Below the pieces are notes generated by a model that was not told the DNA's origin, did no database searches, and worked only from the letters and a program-made list of their open reading frames with translations. Source: Paludibacter sp. (GTDB lineage Bacteria > Bacteroidota > Bacteroidia > Bacteroidales > Paludibacteraceae). From it: 16,692 bases of DNA. Positions 1 through 8,000 of the stretch are shown here, piece after piece. The stretch is taken from positions 1-16,692 of the forward strand of contig JAUSNQ010000195.1 of NCBI GenBank assembly GCA_030655595.1, given 5' to 3'. Every line of letters begins with the position of its first letter. The first letter of the stretch is position 1. Made by a program: the position numbers and the translations under genes.

Positions 1-1202
1 GCCATACCGCCAATACCCACAACCGAAGCAACCGCTTTTTTCGGGAACATATCCGAAACAGTTGTAAACAGGTTAGCACTCCATGCTTGGTGAGCTGAAG
101 CTCCAACACCAATCAGGACAACCGGATAGACCCAACTGTAAACTCCAAGAGGTTGGGCTGCAAGTACTACCAAAGGCAAAATAGCAATCGTCAACATGGC
201 CATCATCCTGCCTTTGTAAGGCTCCATGCCTCTTTTGATGAAATAAGCAGGGAACCAGCCACCGGCAACGCTACCAATCATAGTCATGGAATATAAAATA
301 CCCAATGGAAGCATGATCTGAATATTTTCCATTTGGTATTGTTCTTTCAGATAAGCAGGTAGCCAGAATAAAAAGAACCACCACACACCATCGGTCATAA
401 ATTTACCAAAAGTAAAAGACCAGGTCTGTTTGTAAGTGAATAATTTCAACCAGGATACCTTTTCTTCTTTTTCTTTTAATTCAGAGGGTTCAATAACATT
501 GTCAATGTGGATGTAATCAAATTCAGCTTGGTTGATTTTACCTTTTTCAAGCATCTTTTTGGGTTTCTCATAAAGCCATAACCAGAAAGGAACCCAAATG
601 ATACTGATACCTCCGATGATATAGAAAGCCCATTGCCATCCCCAATTTTCAACAATCAACGGAACAGTAAGTGGAGTTACGATGGCACCGATATTCGCTC
701 CGGAATTAAAGATACCAGTTGCAAAAGAACGTTCTTTTTTAGGGAACCATTCAGCAGTAACTTTAATCGCCGCAGGGAAGTTTCCTGCCTCACCAATACC
801 CAACATAAATCGAGCGAACATAAACCCAACGACCGAAGCCGGTAAAGCCAACCCTATCATCGTGAATGCAGGCATAAAGAAGGCACCGATTGGTTCTCCC
901 CAAGCATGACTCACCGATGCAACAGTCCATAGGGTAAGTGCAATTGCGTATCCCCATTTAGCACCAATCCAGTCGATGAAACGACCTGCGAACAACATAC
1001 CGAAACCATAAGTAATCTGAAATACCATGATGATGTTGGCATAGTCGGTATTTGTCCATCCAAACATGGTCTGTAATTTAGGCATCAGGATGCTCAATAC
1101 CGCCCTGTCGAGGTAGTTGAATGTGGTGGCTGCGAACAAAAGTCCGCAGATGACCCATCTGTACTTGGTGATTTTCTCGTTAATCTCTACGAATTTTTTC
1201 AT
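1..1202 (-). CDS. exuT: Hexuronate transporter, MFS family (ExuT-like), C-terminus cut by window edge
   Basis: This is an inner-membrane symporter of the anion:cation symporter branch of the MFS, expected to import galacturonate or glucuronate by proton symport. The reading frame is open from an ATG at 1202 down to base 1, giving 400 codons without a stop, so the C-terminal end is missing. The N-terminus MKKFVEINEKITKYRW is followed by hydrophobic segments. The first carries FNYLDRAVLSI, the NYLDR-type signature common in ExuT/GudP-like transporters. Further recognisable stretches are FMLGIGEAGNFPAAIK near residue 140 and a charged central loop near residues 215-250. It lies 27 bp downstream of kdgA on the same strand, so it is probably the distal gene of the uxaC-kdgK-kdgA-exuT set. 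Family assignment is firm. The exact substrate is inferred from the uronate genes beside it. Confidence 0.9.
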   Translation of the reverse strand, partial: MKKFVEINEKITKYRWVICGLLFAATTFNYLDRAVLSILMPKLQTMFGWTNTDYANIIMVFQITYGFGMLFAGRFIDWIGAKWGYAIALTLWTVASVSHAWGEPIGAFFMPAFTMIGLALPASVVGFMFARFMLGIGEAGNFPAAIKVTAEWFPKKERSFATGIFNSGANIGAIVTPLTVPLIVENWGWQWAFYIIGGISIIWVPFWLWLYEKPKKMLEKGKINQAEFDYIHIDNVIEPSELKEKEEKVSWLKLFTYKQTWSFTFGKFMTDGVWWFFLFWLPAYLKEQYQMENIQIMLPLGILYSMTMIGSVAGGWFPAYFIKRGMEPYKGRMMAMLTIAILPLVVLAAQPLGVYSWVYPVVLIGVGASAHQAWSANLFTTVSDMFPKKAVASVVGIGGM

Positions 1203-1229
1203 TGATTACATGTGTTAAATTTATATACC

Positions 1230-1895
1230 TTAATTTTTAATTTTTGCAATAATATCGAGTGTATCCGCACATAATTTGGTAATGCCAGCCCAATCTCCCG
1301 CTTTGATCATCTCAGCAGGAAAAAGATTAGATCCCATGCCTACACAGGTTACACCAGCATCAAACCAGGCTTTCAAATTGGCTTCTTCGGGTTTTACACC
1401 ACCTGTCACCATCAGATTCGACCAGGGCATTGGGGCTTTCAGACCTTTCACGAAGCCTGCGCCCAGAACATCACCAGGGAAAACTTTGCAAATATCGCAG
1501 CCCATCTCCTGCGCAAAACCAACCTCTGTGACCGAACCACATCCCGGAGCATAAGGTATTAATCTGCGGTTAGCAACTTTGGCCACATCAGGGTTAAATA
1601 GCGGTCCGACCAAAAAGTTGGCACCCATTTGGATATACAATGAAGCCGTAGGAGCGTCCACGATAGAACCAATTCCCATAATCATTTCGGGACATTCAAT
1701 TGCTGCATATTTAACCAGATCACGAAATACTTCGTGGGCAAAATCACCGCGATTGGTAAACTCAAAAGCACGAACACCACCTTCATAGCAAGCTTTCAGT
1801 ACTTTTTTTGAGATGTCAATATCTTTATGATAAAAAACCGGAACCATGCCGGTATCTTTCATCACGGTTAATACTTGTAATTTTGTGAATCGCAT
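1230..1895 (-). CDS. kdgA: KDPG aldolase (2-dehydro-3-deoxyphosphogluconate aldolase)
   Basis: A cytoplasmic class I aldolase that splits KDPG into pyruvate and glyceraldehyde-3-phosphate, the last step of uronate breakdown. The 221-residue length is typical of the family. Catalytic residues are visible: Glu45 and Arg49 in FEFTNRG, and the Schiff-base Lys137 in CKVFPGD, matching the E. coli Eda arrangement (Glu45, Arg49, Lys133). Other family segments are MGIGSIVDA (73-81), FLVGPLFNP (94-102) and [11 protein letters not shown] near residue 161. The ATG at 1895 gives a natural N-terminus. It lies between kdgK and exuT. The 208-bp gap before it holds a repeat cluster, and no promoter of the TTTG/TAnnTTTG type was seen there, so co-transcription with kdgK is likely. 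Some members also cleave 2-keto-4-hydroxyglutarate or 6-phospho-galactonate analogues, but the neighbouring KDG kinase makes KDPG the best substrate. Confidence 0.93.
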   Translation of the reverse strand: MRFTKLQVLTVMKDTGMVPVFYHKDIDISKKVLKACYEGGVRAFEFTNRGDFAHEVFRDLVKYAAIECPEMIMGIGSIVDAPTASLYIQMGANFLVGPLFNPDVAKVANRRLIPYAPGCGSVTEVGFAQEMGCDICKVFPGDVLGAGFVKGLKAPMPWSNLMVTGGVKPEEANLKAWFDAGVTCVGMGSNLFPAEMIKAGDWAGITKLCADTLDIIAKIKN

Positions 1896-1925
1896 ACTTT
1901 AATTTTTTTATCAAACGTCTAATAT

Positions 1926-2020
1926 GTCGCCCCTACGGGGCTTAAATTTATTGTTATATTTTCATTTGTACCCCGGGTTAAACCCCGGGGCTAATGATAT
2001 TTTGCCCCTACAGGGCAAAT
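1926..2020. repeat. REP-like cluster of short GC-rich palindromes
   Basis: Three small palindromic units stand out in AT-rich spacer between kdgK and kdgA. Unit one is GCCCC-TAC-GGGGC at 1929-1941. Unit two is an imperfect pair of CCCCGGG-type palindromes at about 1970-1991. Unit three is TTTGCCC-CTACA-GGGCAAA at 2001-2019. They resemble the dispersed palindromic repeats found between genes in many Bacteroidota and could be moved by REP-associated tyrosine transposases; that link is inference, and no transposase is present here. None is followed by a T-run in the minus-strand direction, so intrinsic termination is not supported. They may fold in the kdgK-kdgA mRNA and affect its stability. 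Confidence 0.65.
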
Positions 2021-2051
2021 AAATCAAATTTCAAGGTATCACTAAGCATTA

Positions 2052-2100
2052 TCTATTTTCACTCTTCGCTTTTAGCTCTTCGCTCTTAGCTCTTAGCTAA
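2052..2100 (-). repeat. Heptanucleotide tandem tract after kdgK
   Basis: Read on the minus strand, this is seven consecutive 7-base units starting three bases after the kdgK stop codon: TTAGCTA, AGAGCTA, AGAGCGA, AGAGCTA, AAAGCGA, AGAGTGA, AAATAGA. The consensus is about AGAGCKA, and the last unit is degenerate. No function is known to me. Similar 7-bp-periodic tracts follow the stop codons at 10379 and 15285. Confidence 0.7.
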
Positions 2101-2103
2101 CGT

Positions 2104-3147
2104 CTATCTCGAAACCCTTCCCGAACCATCTCCTCCCATCAGAGCTTCAACTTCAGCAACTGTCACCATGTTGAAGTCGCCGTAAATGGTGTGTTTCAGA
2201 CAAGAAGCAGCTACTGCAAATTCCAGTGCTTTTTGATCACTGTCGTTATAAGTTAGCAAACCGTATATTAAACCACCCATGAAAGAGTCGCCACCACCTA
2301 CGCGGTCGACGATGTGAGTAATATCATAATCTTTGGATATTTTCAACGAACCATCGGAATACAAACAACCTCTCCAGGTGTTGTGATTCGCGTTGATAGA
2401 GCCACGCAAAGTAACAATTACCTTTTTTGCACGGGGGAATTTAGCCATCATCTGGGTGCATACTGATTCAAACTCAGCTGCATTGACTTCTCCACCTGTA
2501 TGAGCAACTTCAAAACCTTCGGGTTTGATGCCAAATACTTTTTCAGCATCTTCTTCATTACCAAGAATTACATCACATCCTGCAACTAATGCAGGCATGA
2601 CTTCAGAAGCTGATTTGCCGTATTTCCATAAATTTTTTCTGAAATTAAGGTCGGTAGAAACCGTAACACCCATTTCGTTGGCAATTTGAATTGCTTCGAG
2701 ACAAGCATCAGCAGCACCTTGCGAAAGAGCGGGTGTTATTCCCGTCCAGTGAAACCAGTCTGCACCTTTCAGTACTTCACGCCAGTTAACCATACCTGGT
2801 TTAATGTCTGCAATGGAAGAGTTGGCTCTGTCGTACACAACTTTACTTGCCCGTGCAACTGCACCTGTCTCTAAAAAGTAAATACCTACACGTTCACCAC
2901 CACGCTGGATGTTTTGCGTACCAACGCCATATTTGCGAAGATTCATCAAACACGATTCTGCAATGTCATTTTTAGGTAAACGGGTAACAAATTCAGCATT
3001 TAAACCGTAGTTGGCCAAAGAAACGGCAACATTCGCTTCACCTCCACCAAAAGTAGCGTTAAATTGTGTCGCCTGACTAAATCTTTCGTAGCCGGGTGTG
3101 GCCAGACGAAGCATAATTTCTCCAAAAGTTACAATCTTTTTACTCAT
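2104..3147 (-). CDS. kdgK: 2-keto-3-deoxygluconate kinase (PfkB family)
   Basis: A cytoplasmic ribokinase/PfkB-family kinase that phosphorylates KDG to KDPG using ATP, feeding the aldolase encoded next. From the chosen start it is 347 residues. The N-terminus MSKKIVTFGEIMLRL, the substrate-side glycine motif GGGEANVA (34-41) and the C-terminal PfkB signature VGGGDSF (283-289) with catalytic base Asp287 are all visible. A GTG directly before the ATG would add one residue; the ATG at 3147 is preferred because the MSKKIVTFGE start fits the family. The gene has its own candidate promoter and a palindromic operator at 3186-3226, so it may be transcribed separately from uxaC. A heptamer repeat tract begins three bases after the stop. 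Sugar specificity is inferred from family resemblance and the adjacent KDPG aldolase. Confidence 0.92.
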   Translation of the reverse strand: MSKKIVTFGEIMLRLATPGYERFSQATQFNATFGGGEANVAVSLANYGLNAEFVTRLPKNDIAESCLMNLRKYGVGTQNIQRGGERVGIYFLETGAVARASKVVYDRANSSIADIKPGMVNWREVLKGADWFHWTGITPALSQGAADACLEAIQIANEMGVTVSTDLNFRKNLWKYGKSASEVMPALVAGCDVILGNEEDAEKVFGIKPEGFEVAHTGGEVNAAEFESVCTQMMAKFPRAKKVIVTLRGSINANHNTWRGCLYSDGSLKISKDYDITHIVDRVGGGDSFMGGLIYGLLTYNDSDQKALEFAVAASCLKHTIYGDFNMVTVAEVEALMGGDGSGRVSR

Positions 3148-3185
3148 CACTCTTTTTTTTGTATAAAAATAATATATATATAAAA

Positions 3186-3197
3186 TTGGTTGACCAA
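3186..3197. promoter_or_regulatory. Candidate GntR-type operator TTGGT-TG-ACCAA
   Basis: A perfect 5-bp inverted repeat with a two-base centre, overlapping the last bases of the kdgK -7 box and the expected transcription start. It matches the core of the operator known for E. coli ExuR/UxuR (GntR family, TTGGTnnACCAA). Its position fits repression that is relieved by a uronate or KDG. The regulator itself is not in the window, so its identity is inference. Confidence 0.5.
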
Positions 3198-3226
3198 AAG
3201 TAGTACATTATTTTTAAGTGCACAAA
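3195..3226 (-). promoter_or_regulatory. kdgK promoter, Bacteroidota sigma-70 type
   Basis: On the minus strand a TTTG (-33 box, 3223-3226) is followed after exactly 20 bases by TACTTTTG (-7 box, 3195-3202). This matches the Bacteroidota consensus TTTG / TAnnTTTG with 19-21 spacing. The start of transcription would fall near 3188, leaving a leader of about 40 bases before the kdgK ATG. Confidence 0.6.
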
Positions 3227-3250
3227 ATTAGTCAGGATTTTTTATTAACA

Positions 3251-3287
3251 GTACAATTTTAGTACGGATATTATGCCACAATTGTAC
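3251..3287. promoter_or_regulatory. Inverted repeat between uxaC and kdgK
   Basis: GTACAATT (3251-3258) and AATTGTAC (3280-3287) are perfect 8-bp inverted arms around a 21-base spacer, starting three bases downstream of the uxaC stop codon. There is no U-run after it in the minus-strand direction, so it is not a canonical intrinsic terminator. It may be an mRNA hairpin or a protein-binding site. Confidence 0.4.
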
Positions 3288-3289
3288 AT

Positions 3290-4696
3290 TTAAAAATTAA
3301 AAAAATTCTTAGCATTTTTGTAGCTGATATTTTCTACCATATTACCTATAAAATCGAGTTCAGATGAAGGCAACAGTCCATTTTCCACATCGTTTCCAAT
3401 TAAATTACACAAAGTACGGCGGAAATATTCATGACGCGGGTAAGAGAGGAAGCTTCTGGAATCAGTCAGCATCCCAACAAAACGGCTCAGCAAGCCCAAC
3501 ACCGAAAGTGTGTTCATTTGCTTCTCCATGCCATCCTTTTGATCTAAAAACCACCAGCCTGATCCGAATTGAATTTTTCCGGCAACAGAACCATCCTGAA
3601 AGTTGCCAATCATGGTAGCAATCATTTCGTTATCAGTAGGATTTAAATTATAGATGATGGTTTTTGCTAATTTATCGTTGGTGTCCAAACGATTTAAAAA
3701 TTTCGACATGGCTTTTGCTGTGCTGAAAGTCCCAATGGAGTCAAAACCAGTATCGGGACCAAGTTTGTTGAACAGGCGGGTATTGTTATTCCGGATAGCA
3801 CCATAATGGAATTGTTGCGTCCAGCCTTTTTCCCAATCCATTTCAGCAAAAATAACCAGCATGGCCGATTTGAATTTCAGAATTTCCTCGTTTGTAAGTT
3901 CTTGACCACCATATATTTTATTGAATATACTTTTAATTTCAGATTCAGTATAATCTTCAGCATAAAATTCTTCAATGCCATGATCGGAAAGTTTACAACC
4001 TAATCCGGCAAAGAAATCATGTCGTTTACGTAAAGCAATGATTAAATCGTCGAACGACGAAACTGTAACTCCTGCAACTTGTGCGAGTTGTTCCACATAA
4101 CTTCGGAAAGCAACAGCACTTTCAACAGCCATCGCTTTATCAGGTCTCCAGGTTGGCAGCATTTTAATTTCAAAACCATCATTTTTAGTTTTGATATGGT
4201 GCTCCAGCGTATCAATCGGATCATCGGTTGTGCAAACAGCCTCTACCTTATATTTACGCATCAGGTTGCGGGCTGTATAATCGGGGGATTGAAGTTTTTC
4301 GTTACATGCATCAAAAATTTCCCGGGCAGTCTTGGGTGAAAGTAACTTTTCAATACCAAAAGCAGTTTTGAGTTCCAAATGTGTCCAGTGATATAGCGGA
4401 TTACGCATTGTATAAGGAACAGTCTCAGCCCATTTCTCAAACTTTTCCCAATCAGATGTGTCTTTTCCTGTTATAAATTCCTCTTTCACACCATTGGTAC
4501 GCATGGCACGCCATTTATAATGGTCGCCACCCAACCAGGCTTCTGTAATTGTCTTAAATTGGTGATCGTTCGCCACCATGGAAGGAACCAAATGACAGTG
4601 GTAGTCGATAATGGGTTGTTTTGCTGCATGTTCGTGATATAACTTTTGAGCAGTAGTACTCTGCAGTAAAAAGTTTTCATCTAAAAATCTTTTCAT
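3290..4696 (-). CDS. uxaC: Uronate isomerase (glucuronate/galacturonate isomerase)
   Basis: A cytoplasmic enzyme of the amidohydrolase superfamily that interconverts D-galacturonate and D-tagaturonate, or D-glucuronate and D-fructuronate, the entry step for monomeric uronates. It has 468 residues, close to the roughly 470 of E. coli UxaC. The N-terminus MKRFLDENFLLQ is typical, followed by the HxH metal-site motif DYHCH (His33, His35). The C-terminal block TDSRSFLSYPRHEYFRR near residues 413-429 is a hallmark of UxaC. It is the first minus-strand gene and diverges from the susC-like gene across a 376-bp gap, with a candidate promoter at 4731-4760. The reductase and dehydratase that normally follow (UxaB/UxaA or UxuB/UxuA) are not in this window. 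Identification is firm from overall resemblance and these motifs. Confidence 0.95.
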   Translation of the reverse strand: MKRFLDENFLLQSTTAQKLYHEHAAKQPIIDYHCHLVPSMVANDHQFKTITEAWLGGDHYKWRAMRTNGVKEEFITGKDTSDWEKFEKWAETVPYTMRNPLYHWTHLELKTAFGIEKLLSPKTAREIFDACNEKLQSPDYTARNLMRKYKVEAVCTTDDPIDTLEHHIKTKNDGFEIKMLPTWRPDKAMAVESAVAFRSYVEQLAQVAGVTVSSFDDLIIALRKRHDFFAGLGCKLSDHGIEEFYAEDYTESEIKSIFNKIYGGQELTNEEILKFKSAMLVIFAEMDWEKGWTQQFHYGAIRNNNTRLFNKLGPDTGFDSIGTFSTAKAMSKFLNRLDTNDKLAKTIIYNLNPTDNEMIATMIGNFQDGSVAGKIQFGSGWWFLDQKDGMEKQMNTLSVLGLLSRFVGMLTDSRSFLSYPRHEYFRRTLCNLIGNDVENGLLPSSELDFIGNMVENISYKNAKNFFNF

Positions 4697-4730
4697 GTTG
4701 CTACGTTATTAAAATTTCCGTGTTCGCACA

Positions 4731-4760
4731 CAAAAGTACAAAAAGATTTATTATTACAAA
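4731..4760 (-). promoter_or_regulatory. uxaC promoter, Bacteroidota sigma-70 type
   Basis: On the minus strand a TTTG (4757-4760) precedes TACTTTTG (4731-4738) by 18 bases, one short of the usual 19-21. The -7 octamer is identical to that of the kdgK promoter. Transcription would begin near 4724, about 28 bases before the uxaC ATG. Confidence 0.5.
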
Positions 4761-4962
4761 ATAGAACCAACTTTTTCAACAACTAATTTGTTACAAAAAC
4801 AGATGAATATGAACACATTCAGTTGATTACATGCAACATGAAATTTTTATGTCCGATGAATATTCCACAAGAAAAATTAAAAATTACACATACCAGATAC
4901 TTAAACACCTTATTTTTGTAAAACTATAATATTAAAGTATGATTATGAAATAATAGATTTAC

Positions 4963-5010
4963 CATACAATCCGTCAGTTATTCATACATTCACGTCATTT
5001 TTTACACATT
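4963..5010 (+). promoter_or_regulatory. Three phased direct repeats upstream of the susC-like gene (candidate activator site)
   Basis: CATACAAT (4963-4970), CATACATT (4983-4990) and TACACATT (5003-5010) recur at exactly 20-bp steps. A longer imperfect direct repeat starting CGTCA (4972 and 4993) spans the last two. The third copy occupies the place where a -33 TTTG would be expected relative to the -7 box at 5029. Helically phased repeats over a promoter lacking a -33 box suggest an activator, for example the hybrid two-component regulators common in polysaccharide loci. That regulator is not in the window. Confidence 0.4.
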
Positions 5011-5028
5011 GCATATCAATCAAACAGC

Positions 5029-5036
5029 TATTTTTG
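5029..5036 (+). promoter_or_regulatory. -7 element of the susC-like operon promoter
   Basis: TATTTTTG matches TAnnTTTG. No TTTG lies 19-21 bases upstream, which suggests dependence on an activator. Transcription would begin near 5043, ahead of the ATG codons at 5073 and 5103. Confidence 0.4.
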
Positions 5037-5072
5037 CATCAAATAATTTATTGTTAAAAAACATTCAAGCGT

Positions 5073-8000
5073 ATGTTCAACCAAAATCTAATTAATTTAA
5101 AGATGAGACAGACACACCGAAGCGGAATTTTCTCTATGAAAACACTGTTCACAGCATTGTTGCTGCAGTTTTTTATGCTACCGCTTTTTGCTCAAGTAAA
5201 AAATGTTACTGGAGTAGTTAAAGATCAATCAGGTGAAACCGTCATAGCAGCTTCGGTTGTTGTTAAGGGCACTACGGTCGGTACCGTCACCAACATCGAC
5301 GGAGTTTATAATTTAGATATACCGGCTAATGGAAACGTGTTGGTGTTTTCGTATGTTGGTATGCAAACGCAGGAAATTCCGATTACAAGCAGCATCATCA
5401 ATGTAATATTAAAGGATGATGCCCGGTTATTGGATGACGTAGTCGTGATTGGTTATGGTACTGCCAGAAGAAGAGATTTAACCGGAACAGTGGCATCACT
5501 CAGCAGTGGTGCTTTGAGAGACATACCTGTTACTTCGGCTGCTGAAGCTTTATCCGGAAAATTAGCTGGTGTTCAGGTTACAACTACCGAAGGTTCACCC
5601 GATGCGGATATCAAAATTCGTGTACGAGGTGGAGGTTCAATTACCGGAGATAATTCACCTTTATATATTGTTGATGGTTTTCCGGTAAGTAGCATTGCTG
5701 ACATTCCTCCTTCCACCATCAAATCTATTGATGTTTTAAAAGATGCATCTTCAACAGCTATTTATGGTTCGCAAGGTGCCAATGGCGTTATCATCATTTC
5801 AACCAAAGATCCGAATGAAGATGGAGCTTTCTCGGTGAATTACACTGGCTATTTAGGTTGGAAGAAAATTACCAAAACACTTCCAGTACTTGAAACCGGT
5901 GATTTTGCGCGTTGGCAGTATGAATTACAAGCCATGAAAGGTGGTAATAATATTAAGGACCGATTTTCGAAGTTTTTCAACCCGCTCAGTCCTGAATTGG
6001 CTATTTACACTGCAGATGATTACAATGCAGTCATGAATATTTACGATGGTATTGAAGGAACAAACTGGCAAAACAGAATTTTCGGGAATACCGGAACAAC
6101 ACAAAATCACAGTGTTAGCATCATGGGTGGAGGAAAAGCAGCCACTTTTAATTTGAGCTACAACAGCATCAAAGATAATGCGATTATGTTGGCTTCAGAT
6201 TATGTACAAGACAATATGAACTTCAAATTAAGTTCAAGACCGGTTAAATTTTTGAAAGTTGATTTATCAGCCCGATATTCTGATACAAAAGTAAATGGCT
6301 CGGGTGGTAATGATGTGACGAGTTCGGAACGGTCGACAGCCGACTCTCGTTTAAGACACAGTGTAATTTATACACCGACTCCTTTGAAAAATTATACGGA
6401 TGATGGAGGTGTTGATGAAGAGGAAGTTGGAAACTTGTATCCACCGGATGAAGTTATATATGACAATTGGAAACAAACTCGCAGGATTAATTACAGCTTC
6501 AACGGAAGTGTTTCTGCTACCATTTCAAAAGGATTGGTATTTCGTTCTGAATTTGGTTTAAATAACACAAAATCAGACACGGAACGTTATTACGGACCTA
6601 CAGCGTATTTTTCCAGAATATATCCGGCAAATGCCAATGCTTATCAAAAAATGGGTATTGTAACCATGCAAAATGCCAATTCTTATAGAATCAGAAATGC
6701 AAATACCATTACTTACGACAAAAAGAACATCAATAAATCTGATCATTCTTTCAATATTTTATTGGGAGAAGAAACGGTGATTACAAAATCTGATAACTTG
6801 TATACAGAGATTGCAGGCTTGCCTGATTATCTGAATTATGCAGATGCTTTTGCTTTTACTACAACAGGTGCTTATCCTGCGCAAATCAGCAATGTGTACG
6901 ATCCCGATGATAAATTATTGTCGTTTTTTGGTCGTGCTAATTACGATTACAAAGGGATTTATTTGTTCACCGCAACTCTAAGAGCTGATGGTTCATCGAA
7001 GTTTGCCAAAGGAAACCGTTGGGGATATTTTCCTTCAATTGCAGGTGCATGGCGTCTGTCGGATGAAGATTTCATGAAAGATCAGTCGTATTGGATATCG
7101 AATCTGAAACCAAGATTAAGTATCGGTACGGTAGGTAATAGTAAAATTGCATCCGGGCAATATATGGTGAATTATGCTGCCGGTAGTGCTCAAAGCTATA
7201 TTCCGCATTATTCTAACCTGGTGTTTTCTGCAGGAGATTTGCTCCCAAACCCGGATTTAAGATGGGAAACAACCATTACCCGAAATTTTGGTATTGATTA
7301 CGGTTTCTTTAATAACCGTTTATCCGGCAATGTTGATATGTATTATAACAACACCAAAGATTTGCTGCTTTTGTTGGAGCTTTCAGGTTCAGGATATACC
7401 GGTCAGTATAAAAATATTGGATCTACCGAAAATAGAGGGATAGAGATTATGTTGAATGGCATTGCGTATGACAAGAAAAATTTCGGCTTGGATATTTCAG
7501 CCAATGTTTCTTTCAATAAGGGTAAAGTGGTTGCTTTGGATGGAAGAGACGAATTTTTTGTTGCTTCAACATGGGCAGGTTCAACACTTCAAAATAACAT
7601 GGATTATATTGTCAAGGTTGGAGAACCGGTTGGACAAATGTATGGCTATGTAACAGCAGGACGATATGGAACCGATGACTTTATGTGGAATGGTATTGCA
7701 TGGACAATGAATACAGATAAATACAATGTCGCTGATGTTGCGCCTGACGGGGTAACTCCAATTTTCAAAGATGCACAAGGAAATGTTTTTGTGAACAATT
7801 CAGGTTTGACACGCAAATCATGGGGACCCGGAGCATTGAAATTACAGGATTTAAATGGTGATGGTAGAATTACAGTGGAAGACCAACAAATCATTGGTAG
7901 TTCTGCCCCAAAGGCAACGGGTGGTTTTGCAATCAATACCCGCGCTTATAACTTTGATTTATCGGCTAACTTCAACTGGGTTTTAGGCAATAACATCTAC

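Larger units (their letters stand above)
4697..5072. other. Divergent regulatory gap between uxaC and the susC-like gene
   Basis: This 376-bp AT-rich region has no convincing gene on either strand. It holds a minus-strand promoter for uxaC on its left (4731-4760) and, on its right, a plus-strand -7 element (5029-5036) with upstream direct repeats (4963-5010). The middle, about 4765-4960, has short inverted stretches such as TGAAT/ATTCA near 4804-4820, too weak to name. A second TATTTTTG near 4911-4918 has no upstream TTTG. Confidence 0.6.

Noticed and set aside
633..909. Two plus-strand frames of 70 and 75 codons
   Set aside because: Both are opposite the exuT-like transporter frame, which is open for 400 codons and clearly a membrane protein.
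1929..2019. Rho-independent terminator between kdgK and kdgA
   Set aside because: The GC-rich stems are strong, but no T-run follows on the minus strand, and no separate promoter for kdgA was found.
3251..3287. Intrinsic terminator after uxaC
   Set aside because: The stem is AT-rich and not followed by a T-run in the direction of transcription, so it is kept only as an inverted repeat.
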